From assembly GCA_020724765.1 (NCBI GenBank), contig DYGJ01000004.1, forward strand, positions 1 to 32,110: a stretch of DNA of 32,110 nt. The letters run 5' to 3'. The first letter of the stretch is position 1; every line of letters starts with the position of its first letter. The translations under genes and the position numbers were made by a program. Positions 25,039 through 32,110 of the stretch are shown piece by piece. The DNA comes from Thermotoga sp. (GTDB taxonomy: Bacteria > Bipolaricaulota > Bipolaricaulia > Bipolaricaulales > Bipolaricaulaceae). The notes beneath the pieces were generated by a model, which made no database searches, was not told where the DNA came from, and saw only the letters and a list, made by a program, of their open reading frames with translations.

Positions 25039-28000
25039 ATGGCAGGAACAGCGCGATTTGGGTGGCTACTGGCAGGGCTCGCCCTGCTGGTTTCGATCGG
25101 AGGGCTGGCAGCGACATGGCATGTGAACCCTGGGGATGATATCCAGGCCGTAATTGACACCGCGGCGGCGGGGGACACGATTGTCGTCGCCGCAGGGACG
25201 TACAACCTGACCGGAACGATCAACGTAACCAAGATGCTCACCATTCTTGGGGCGCAGGCGAACGTGGATCCGCGGCCCAGCGCGGGTGGGCGAACAGGCC
25301 CAGAGACGTTGTTGACGAGCACCACTACGGTGTTCGACATTCAGGCCCACGACGTTGTGATCAACGGGTTCTCCATCGAGACGAATATCAACAATGCCAA
25401 CACGAACATCATCCACGACAGCAGCACGTCGTTCACCTCTGAGAACGCAACGATCGCCTACAACATCATCACGAACACGGGCTCGACGATGAACGAGGCG
25501 GTCAAGATCCGTTGCGGTGAGGCTCCCGTGATTGCGTACAACTACATCTACAACATCCCGTCGCCCGGCGATGCGATCAACTTCGATCGGGTCACGAATG
25601 GTCGGATCGAATACAACGAGATCTTCAACAGCGGCAGCGAGAATGCTGCTATCTACATCTATGATTCCCAGTACACGTGGATCGTCGGGAACATCGTGGA
25701 TACGACGACGAAGAACGACGGCATCAAGCTGGGGCGGAAGTCCAGCGGCAATGCGACCCTGAGCGGCGGTTGGATTATCGGCAACCTGGTGATGAACACA
25801 GCTCAGGATGGGATCACCGTTTACGCAAGCGACGTGGTGGTTGAAGGCAACACAGTGATGGGCGCAACCACCGAGAACGGTGCGATCTACTTGGCATTTG
25901 GGATCAGCAACATCGTCATCCGCTACAACACGATCGTGGACAACGCGTTGGCCACCGGGAAGTGGGGAACCCCCGGCGGCATCACGATCGGCTCTGCCGT
26001 GAACGCCTCTACGGTGGAGATCTACGGCAACACGATCACAGGGAACTACCCAGTGGACGTGGCCAACATGGCCAGCGGAGCACCGCTCCTCGACGCTACT
26101 GGCAACTGGTGGGGGCAGGACACGGGGCCTCTCGCGGGTCAGATCGCGGGGAACGTGGCCTACAGCCCGTGGCTTGGCAACGAGCCGTCGGAGCCCACGT
26201 GGACGTTCATCGTCGCTCAAGCGGGGCCTGAGCCTAGCCCCGGCTACATCCAGAGGGCAGTCGACCTTGCGCGCGATGGCGACGTAGTCTTTGTGCAGGC
26301 AGGTACGTACGCAGAGAACGTCCAGGTGTACAAGGCGCTCAATCTAATCGGCGACAATGCCAGTATCTCCCCAGCTGCTGGGGCGGCGATCACCCTGCGA
26401 TCGCCAGGCAGCGATGCCTTGGAGGACATGCTGATCTCCATCAACACCTCGGGCGGAGCCTACGGTGTCCTCATCGATGGGGGGCTGTGGGCTCACATCC
26501 CTGGCGAGGACGTTGTGATCGAGAATCTCACGCTTGCTGGGGTTTCGTTGAGCGGCCATGGGCAAGAGGGCTTGGTGATCATGAACGGCGCACAGGTCAC
26601 GGGTCTGTTTGTTGTAGACAGCGCGTTCCTGTATAACCGGGTAGGTTTGGGCATCAGCGGCACGGGCACTGCTGTCGCTGATGCGTCCGTGACCTCCTCC
26701 TTGTTCGTTGAGAACACGCTGCACGGTATTCAGATCCTCGCCGGAGCGGCCGTTGACGGCCTTCTCGTTGCTGGGAGCGTATTCCTCCTTAGCGGAAACG
26801 AGGGCATCAATGTCTCAGGTGGAGCCCAGGTGGACGATCTGGCGGTTCGAGACTCAGCGTTCCTTCTGAATAAGATCGGCATCGGCATCACCGGCGCTGC
26901 AACGCGGGTCGAGGGATTCACCGTGCGAGACAGCGGCTTCGTCGGGCAGGGGCAACACGGGATCTACATCCACGGGGCAACGGTCTCGGATCTCGAGATC
27001 CGCGATACCCAGTTCGCAGGTAGCGTCTACCAGGGCATTCACATTCAGAATGCCACGGTTGACGGAGCTGTCATCGCTGACTCAGTGTTTGAGTTCAGCC
27101 GGTGGGGCCTGCTCATCCGGGGGAGCTCGAACGTAACCGGTCTTCACGTGGTCGGCAACGTCTTCTCGGATCACTCCGAGACAGCCCTCGGACTCTCCTC
27201 GGGCAGTATTTCGGGCGCGCTGATCGACAGCAACACGTTCGTCAACAGCGGCTGGGAGCACATCGATGTCGGCCTTTATTGGATGGGCACGCTAACAGCT
27301 AGTGACATAGAGATCCTCCGAAACTTCTTCGGGCCTGGCACCCAGTGGGCCGCAATCTACGTAGACGGTGACGCAGTGTTTGGCCTGGGCGACGTTGTTG
27401 CTCATTACAACGCATTCAGCACCGGAGCGTGGGGCGTGTTCAACGCTAACGCTGTCACTGTCGACGCAGCCCTGAACTGGTGGGGTGACCCCGATGGACC
27501 GATGCACGCGAGCAATCCCGCCGGAGCAGGAGATCTGGTGAGCGACAGCGTGATCTTCAGCCCGTGGCTGGGGACGAGCCCGGATGGTGACCCGCTCGCG
27601 CCGGGCGTGCAGATCACGGGGCCGATGCTGATCATCGTTGCCCCGGTAGGTCCCGAGCCTGCGGGTGGCTACCTGAACACCGCCATCGCCGGCGCCAACA
27701 CGCTCCCGTTTGCTGACACCATCAGGGTCCGCGAGGGAACGTACGACGCCAGTACGCCGATCACCGGCCCGGTGAGCATCCTCAGTTGCACGAGCTGTCC
27801 GAACCCGACAACCCTTACAGGCGACATGACGTTCGATGCGGCGGGGATCCTCATCGGCCGGATGGGCCAGGGGTTCACGATCCTCGGGGACATCACTGTG
27901 GGTGCAGGGGCGGACGCCTCGACGATCCACATCAACTGGAACGACCTCTTCGGCACAGTCACCAACGACGGAGTGGGCATGCTCGATGCCACCTACAACT

Positions 28001-28677
28001 GGTGGGGCGGCGCCCACCCCAGCGCTCGAACGTTCGGGAGTGTGAACTACGACCCATACCTTCCCAAGCCGGTGTGCGAAGTCTTGGCGTTCATGGAGAA
28101 GCACGGACTGAATCCTGATGAGGCAATCATTGCATTGGGATCCGGGGCACCTAACCATCTTCTGTTCCTTATGTGGCTTGCGGGACGGCTCGGGGTCAGT
28201 GTGACGGATGCCGAGGATCTCGTTGAGGAGTACGGCTCCTCTGCTATCTTGAGCGCTCTGGATCGAACCACAGACTTCGATGACTTCGTGCGACTGCTCC
28301 TCGGGTACGGGGCAGCTCCGGCCGGTGGAGCGGGGATGTTCGTGGATCTCGGTGTGGCGGGTGGCGCGGGATCGTTCCAGGGCCAGACTGTGGATGCCGT
28401 GTATGAGATCGGGCAATCGATCCTCGTTTCGTTCGAGCTTCTGGACTTCCAAGGCAACCCGGTTCTCGGGATCGGTGCCTGGGTTACCTTGATTCAGCTC
28501 CACGAGGACGGCCACCAGACGATCTGGTACTGGGGTGCCACTTACTACAACCCGGAGACCGGCCTGCAGGAGATCTCGATCCCCACAGCAGGACTCCCGG
28601 CGGGCTACTACAACCTGGGCATCGGCTTCAGGGACGGGACCCAGGAACAGATCCTGATTCAGATCGTCGTCGAGTAG
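25039..28677 (+). CDS. Large secreted right-handed parallel beta-helix (NosD/pectate lyase-like) modular protein
   Basis: Signal peptide MAGTARFGWLLAGLALLVSIGGLAATW; three VNPGDDIQAVIDTAAAGDTIVVAAGTY-like openings; many SxFxxNxxGIxI beta-helix coils; three NWWG motifs; C-terminal helical plus Ig-like segments. Preferred start at 25039 (strong RBS) over 24997. Confidence 0.85.
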   Translation: MAGTARFGWLLAGLALLVSIGGLAATWHVNPGDDIQAVIDTAAAGDTIVVAAGTYNLTGTINVTKMLTILGAQANVDPRPSAGGRTGPETLLTSTTTVFDIQAHDVVINGFSIETNINNANTNIIHDSSTSFTSENATIAYNIITNTGSTMNEAVKIRCGEAPVIAYNYIYNIPSPGDAINFDRVTNGRIEYNEIFNSGSENAAIYIYDSQYTWIVGNIVDTTTKNDGIKLGRKSSGNATLSGGWIIGNLVMNTAQDGITVYASDVVVEGNTVMGATTENGAIYLAFGISNIVIRYNTIVDNALATGKWGTPGGITIGSAVNASTVEIYGNTITGNYPVDVANMASGAPLLDATGNWWGQDTGPLAGQIAGNVAYSPWLGNEPSEPTWTFIVAQAGPEPSPGYIQRAVDLARDGDVVFVQAGTYAENVQVYKALNLIGDNASISPAAGAAITLRSPGSDALEDMLISINTSGGAYGVLIDGGLWAHIPGEDVVIENLTLAGVSLSGHGQEGLVIMNGAQVTGLFVVDSAFLYNRVGLGISGTGTAVADASVTSSLFVENTLHGIQILAGAAVDGLLVAGSVFLLSGNEGINVSGGAQVDDLAVRDSAFLLNKIGIGITGAATRVEGFTVRDSGFVGQGQHGIYIHGATVSDLEIRDTQFAGSVYQGIHIQNATVDGAVIADSVFEFSRWGLLIRGSSNVTGLHVVGNVFSDHSETALGLSSGSISGALIDSNTFVNSGWEHIDVGLYWMGTLTASDIEILRNFFGPGTQWAAIYVDGDAVFGLGDVVAHYNAFSTGAWGVFNANAVTVDAALNWWGDPDGPMHASNPAGAGDLVSDSVIFSPWLGTSPDGDPLAPGVQITGPMLIIVAPVGPEPAGGYLNTAIAGANTLPFADTIRVREGTYDASTPITGPVSILSCTSCPNPTTLTGDMTFDAAGILIGRMGQGFTILGDITVGAGADASTIHINWNDLFGTVTNDGVGMLDATYNWWGGAHPSARTFGSVNYDPYLPKPVCEVLAFMEKHGLNPDEAIIALGSGAPNHLLFLMWLAGRLGVSVTDAEDLVEEYGSSAILSALDRTTDFDDFVRLLLGYGAAPAGGAGMFVDLGVAGGAGSFQGQTVDAVYEIGQSILVSFELLDFQGNPVLGIGAWVTLIQLHEDGHQTIWYWGATYYNPETGLQEISIPTAGLPAGYYNLGIGFRDGTQEQILIQIVVE

Positions 28678-28701
28678 GTCGCCACTCCCTTCATAACGAT
28701 G

Positions 28702-28733
28702 CCGGGGCGCCCCAGCGGCGCCCCGGTTTCTTC
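28702..28733. terminator. Rho-independent terminator-like hairpin
   Basis: CCGGGGCGCC (28702-28711), loop CCAGC, GGCGCCCCGG (28717-28726), then TTTCTTCC; perfect 10-bp stem between convergent genes. Confidence 0.85.
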
Positions 28734-28760
28734 CCCCTAACTAAGCAGGGCCGGAGGGTG

Positions 28761-29999
28761 CTACGGTGTGATCGTGAACCCGAGGACGAGGTTCCGCCGG
28801 GAGTGCCAGAGGAGGTAGGCCCTCCACCCTGACCCGCTCACCCCCAGGCCGACCCCCCACGTGATCCGCACCTCGGTCCGTGTCTCCGGTTCGATGACCA
28901 CCTGGGGAGCGAGCGTTCCGGAGGGAAACCACGGCGGGACCCACGCCATCTCCTGGCCCGAGAGTCCGAGGAGGATCACTGCGCCAACCCGCCCGAGGGC
29001 TAGCCAGCCGACGAGGTACCCTTCCACCTCCGGCCCCCAGGCGAACCAGCCGCCGGGCCCCGGCTCGTTCAGATTCGGTATCGGGGGAGAGGGGCGAAGC
29101 GATACGCCGCACCCCAACCCCTCGATCCAGAGATCCGCGGCGATGGAAAGAGAGGTTAGGCCTGCCGCCAACCCGATCCCGGGCGCGGGGAGATCTCCCT
29201 CCGCGATCCACGTGGGGGGAGCGACAGGTGACCACAGGACGGGCCGTGCTGGAGAGAGGGCCACGGCCAGGGTGACTTCTTCCCTGTCGGCCATGGTTAG
29301 GTCAATGGATTGGGTCTCGTAGCCGCTTCTTTCGATCCGGACTCGGATCCGTCCCGGAGCGACCGCGGTGGACACGGGCGACACACCGACGTAGTGCCCT
29401 CCCACCCACACCGCGGCCCCGCTTGGGCTTGTGGTCACGCTGAGGGTTGCCCGGGGGCGGTACACGCGGAACCCTGTCCAGGCCGTGCCCCACCTGCTGC
29501 CGGGGAGCAACGTCTGAAGCTGCGCGGAGAACGCGACGGGGTTGACAAACTGGAGGAACGCGTCCTTCTCGAACGCCTTTACCTCGTAGAACGACAGCGG
29601 CCCCTCCGAGGCGACGAGTTGCAGGTACTCAAACCCTTCGGGCTCGGTCACGCGCAGGGACCACCCCGTCGTGGGAAGGGTGTGCTTGCCGGCCGGGAAG
29701 CGCGGGTCCTGCAGGTACCGGTTTGGGACGAGGAGCTTGACCTTGCCGTCCGACGTCAGGTTGTAGAGGTACACATAGGCGTCGCGGTTCAGGGTGAAGG
29801 TCAGCTTCAGGGCATCGCCCGGGACGTAGGTAGCTTTGTCCGTGGTGAGGGAGACGACGATCCCCGGCTCCGCCGGGACGGGGATGATCCCCTGGGGAAC
29901 GACGGGGATCTCTCCTTGCCCCATGGCGACGACACCCGTCACCACGGTGAACCCGAGACACCACCCGAGCAGACTGCTACGCAGCAAACGACGAACCAT
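28761..29999 (-). CDS. Secreted DUF4384 + PEGA domain protein
   Basis: Signal peptide; VVSLTTDKATYVPGDALKLTFTLNRDAYVYLYNLTSDGKVKLLVPNRYLQDPRFPAGKHTLP (DUF4384); ATLSVTTSPSGAAVWVGGHYVGVSPVSTAVAPGRIRVRIERSGYETQSIDLTM (PEGA); C-terminal beta-rich segment. Confidence 0.85.
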   Translation of the reverse strand: MVRRLLRSSLLGWCLGFTVVTGVVAMGQGEIPVVPQGIIPVPAEPGIVVSLTTDKATYVPGDALKLTFTLNRDAYVYLYNLTSDGKVKLLVPNRYLQDPRFPAGKHTLPTTGWSLRVTEPEGFEYLQLVASEGPLSFYEVKAFEKDAFLQFVNPVAFSAQLQTLLPGSRWGTAWTGFRVYRPRATLSVTTSPSGAAVWVGGHYVGVSPVSTAVAPGRIRVRIERSGYETQSIDLTMADREEVTLAVALSPARPVLWSPVAPPTWIAEGDLPAPGIGLAAGLTSLSIAADLWIEGLGCGVSLRPSPPIPNLNEPGPGGWFAWGPEVEGYLVGWLALGRVGAVILLGLSGQEMAWVPPWFPSGTLAPQVVIEPETRTEVRITWGVGLGVSGSGWRAYLLWHSRRNLVLGFTITP

Positions 30000-30053
30000 G
30001 GCTAAGCACCTCCAGCCGTATCTACACCGGACCCAGGGCCCGGGTTCGGGCGA

Positions 30054-30422
30054 TCAGGCACCGGGTGCGCCCGATCCCAACGCCTTGCGCAGGGCACGCA
30101 GGGGAAGAAGGGCGCACGTGAGGCGGGTCCGCACCACCCCTCCCAGGGCGGAGAGTAGCTCCTCGTCGGCCATCCGCGTCGCTTCCGGCACGGGCTTCCC
30201 TTGAACGAGCTCGGTCAACAACGAGGCAGAGGCCAAGGAGATCGCGCACCCCTCTCCCTCGAACCGGATGTTCTGGATGGTCTGATCCTTGATCCCGAGC
30301 TCAATCCGCACGACATCGCCGCACAGGGGGTTCGCCTCGACGGCCGCGGCGTCGGGATGGGGGAGCCGTCCCTTGTTGCGGGGGTGGCGCCAGTGGTCGA
30401 GGATGATCTCTTCGTAGCTCAT
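30054..30422 (-). CDS. sufU: SufU-type Fe-S assembly protein
   Basis: MSYEEIILDHWRHPRNKGRLPHPDAAAVEANPLCGDVVRIELGIKDQTIQNIRFEGEGCAISLASASLLTELVQGK...RTRLTCALLPLRALRKAL; NPLCGD, GEGCAIS and C-terminal Cys conserved. Confidence 0.94.
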   Translation of the reverse strand: MSYEEIILDHWRHPRNKGRLPHPDAAAVEANPLCGDVVRIELGIKDQTIQNIRFEGEGCAISLASASLLTELVQGKPVPEATRMADEELLSALGGVVRTRLTCALLPLRALRKALGSGAPGA

Positions 30423-31633
30423 CCCAACGCCTTCCACACGCCGTCGAGCGCCTCCAGGAACAACCCCACTTCGTCGATCGTGTTGTACACGTGGAACGAG
30501 ACCCGACATGACGCCGGAATCCCCAACTTTCGGTGGAGGGGCTGGGCGCAGTGGTGCCCACCTCGGATCGCGATCCCCTCCTGGTCGAGGAGGGTCGCGA
30601 CGTCGTGGGGGTGGATGCCTGCAAGAGAGAACGAGACCAGTGCCCCGCGTGTTGTTGGGTCCTTAGGTCCGTACACGGTCACGTGGGAGCGTCGGAGGAG
30701 CCCGTCGAGAGCGAGCGCGGTCAGCTCCTCCCCATGACGACGCACCTGATCCAGCCCGATCTTCTGCAGGTAAGCCACCGCAGTCCCGAGCCCGACCGCC
30801 TGAGCGATCGGCGGGGTCCCTCCCTCGAACCGGGCCGGCGGGTCGTCCCACGTTGCCCGGTCCAGCCACACCTCGCGCACCATTTCCCCACCCACGAGGA
30901 GGGGAGGTAGGTTCTTCAGGATCTCCCGCCGGCCCCACAGGACGCCGATTCCCGTTGGTCCGAGCATCTTGTGCCCGGAGAACGCGACGAGGTCGGCCCC
31001 CAGCTCCCGCACGTCCACCGGCATGTGGGGCACCGATTGGGCAGCATCCGCCACCACGATCGCCCCAACTTGATGAGCCTCAGCAGCGATCTCCGCCACC
31101 GGGTTCACCGTCCCCAGGGCGTTCGAGACGTGCACCAGGGTTACAACCTTTGTCTGTGGGGAGAGCTTTCTCCGCAGGTCGTCCCGATCCAGTTCTCCGG
31201 CTGGTGTCACGGCCACTGCGCGGAGGTGCGCGCCCCGTCGGCGCGCCGTCTCCTGCCACGGGAGGAGGTTCGCGTGGTGCTCCATCTCTGTGACGAGGAT
31301 CTCGTCCTCCTGCTCGATCACCGTCTCCCCGAGCGCCCACGCCGCGAGGTTGAGGGCCTCCGTCGTGCCCCTTGTAAACACGATCTCCTCCGGGCTCGCC
31401 CCGATGAGGGACGCGACCGCGGCCCGCGCTCCCTCGTAGCAGTCGGTGGCCTCGGCGGCGAGTTCGTACACCCCGCGCCGCACGTTGGCGTACGACTCCC
31501 GGTAGAAGCGAGCCTCGGCCTCGATCACCGCGGTCGGCTTCATGCTCGTGGCGGCGGAGTCGAGGTACACGAGGGGTTTTCCGTGCACGGTGCGGCGGAG
31601 GATCGGGAAGTCGTCGCGAACGCGCGCGTCCAT
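30419..31633 (-). CDS. sufS: Cysteine desulfurase SufS
   Basis: VRDDFPILRRTVHGKPLVYLDSAATSMKP...VFTRGTTEALNLAAWAL...EMEHHANLLPWQ...VVADAAQSVPHMPVDVRELGADLVAFSGHKMLGPTGIGVLWGR...RGGHHCAQPLHR. Confidence 0.96.
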   Translation of the reverse strand: MDARVRDDFPILRRTVHGKPLVYLDSAATSMKPTAVIEAEARFYRESYANVRRGVYELAAEATDCYEGARAAVASLIGASPEEIVFTRGTTEALNLAAWALGETVIEQEDEILVTEMEHHANLLPWQETARRRGAHLRAVAVTPAGELDRDDLRRKLSPQTKVVTLVHVSNALGTVNPVAEIAAEAHQVGAIVVADAAQSVPHMPVDVRELGADLVAFSGHKMLGPTGIGVLWGRREILKNLPPLLVGGEMVREVWLDRATWDDPPARFEGGTPPIAQAVGLGTAVAYLQKIGLDQVRRHGEELTALALDGLLRRSHVTVYGPKDPTTRGALVSFSLAGIHPHDVATLLDQEGIAIRGGHHCAQPLHRKLGIPASCRVSFHVYNTIDEVGLFLEALDGVWKALG

Positions 31634-32110
31634 CAGCCGATGGCCTTCTCGAAGCTCATCTCGAGGAGCCCCTTGAGCTCGATCGAGTACTCAAGCGGGA
31701 TCTCCTTGAGGATGGGGGACACGAACCCGTTTACGATGAGGCTCATCGCCTGAGCCTGGGACAGCCCACGGCTCATGAGGTAGAACAGCTGGTCCTGGGA
31801 CACCCGCCCCACCGTCGCCTCGTGGCCGAGCTCGACGTCGTCGGTCTCCGCGTTGAGGATGGGAATGGTCTCTGTCTTCGCGTCTGGGGTGAGGAGGAGG
31901 GTCGAGCACTCGACGTGGGCCTTGGATCCTTTGGCGTGGGGGAACACGTGGACCGTGCCGCGGAACACGGACCGGCCGCTTCCCTGAACCACGGACCGGG
32001 AGACGAGCCGCGACGTGGTGTCCGGTGCGCGGTGGAGCGCCCGTGCCCCGCTGTCGAGCCACATCCCGTCCTGGGAGAACGTGAACGAGAGGTTTTCCGT
32101 CCGCGCTCCA
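31633..32110 (-). CDS. sufB: SufB/SufD-family Fe-S assembly protein (C-terminal part; 5' end beyond window)
   Basis: Frame continues past the window edge (GARTENLSFTFSQDGMWLDSGARALHRAPDTTSRLVSRSVVQGSGRSVFRG...); ...DDVELGHEATVGRVSQDQLFYLMSRGLSQAQAMSLIVNGFVSPILKEIPLEYSIELKGLLEM. SufB favoured over SufD from the C-terminal pattern. Confidence 0.88.
   Translation of the reverse strand, partial: GARTENLSFTFSQDGMWLDSGARALHRAPDTTSRLVSRSVVQGSGRSVFRGTVHVFPHAKGSKAHVECSTLLLTPDAKTETIPILNAETDDVELGHEATVGRVSQDQLFYLMSRGLSQAQAMSLIVNGFVSPILKEIPLEYSIELKGLLEMSFEKAIG

Noticed and set aside
25066-26220. 384-aa minus ORF within the beta-helix gene (also 27292-28515)
   Set aside because: Antisense shadow of a repetitive high-GC gene; the + frame shows clear beta-helix periodicity and a signal peptide.
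1-32110. CRISPR arrays, retrons, toxin-antitoxin, restriction-modification, phage or transposon genes
   Set aside because: No regularly spaced identical repeats, reverse transcriptase, nuclease/helicase defence modules, integrase or transposase signatures were seen in any frame.

Overview
The window is a high-GC bacterial chromosomal segment made mostly of compact, often translationally coupled housekeeping and metabolic genes. I see no rRNA, tRNA, CRISPR array, transposase, phage module or recognisable defence system. Gene order: partial lemA(-); transaldolase/F6P-aldolase(+); a 0.35-kb intergenic tract of degenerate inverted and direct repeats; a stand-alone GreA N-terminal-domain protein(+); EamA transporter(+); secreted clan GH-A-like protein(-); an operon of P1-family peptidase, atypical glutamine-synthetase homolog and U32-like protein(-); PLDc_N-type membrane protein, ABC ATPase and ABC permease(+); SLC13/RCK transporter(-); adenylate-forming ligase coupled to a polytopic HgsNAT/DUF1624-like membrane protein(-); HIT(-); baeRF7-like protein, TreT-like trehalose synthase and a small membrane protein(+); tlyA, aminotransferase, MBL hydrolase, ddl, xth and nitrilase(-); an envelope/secreted island (DUF4384+PPC-like protein(-), about 1210-aa beta-helix protein(+), DUF4384+PEGA protein(-)); and sufB(partial)-sufS-sufU(-). 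The leads I rate highest are: (a) a glutamine synthetase homolog whose ammonium-site Asp is replaced by Ala, in an operon with a P1 peptidase; (b) the secreted island, with a three-module beta-helix protein, an unassigned helical C-terminal module and a possible structured 5' leader; (c) the 82-aa GreA coiled-coil-only protein; (d) the adenylate-forming ligase/membrane acyltransferase pair; (e) the degenerate palindromic repeats at about 1022-1362. All functional names come from reading the translations against remembered family motifs; no searches were run.
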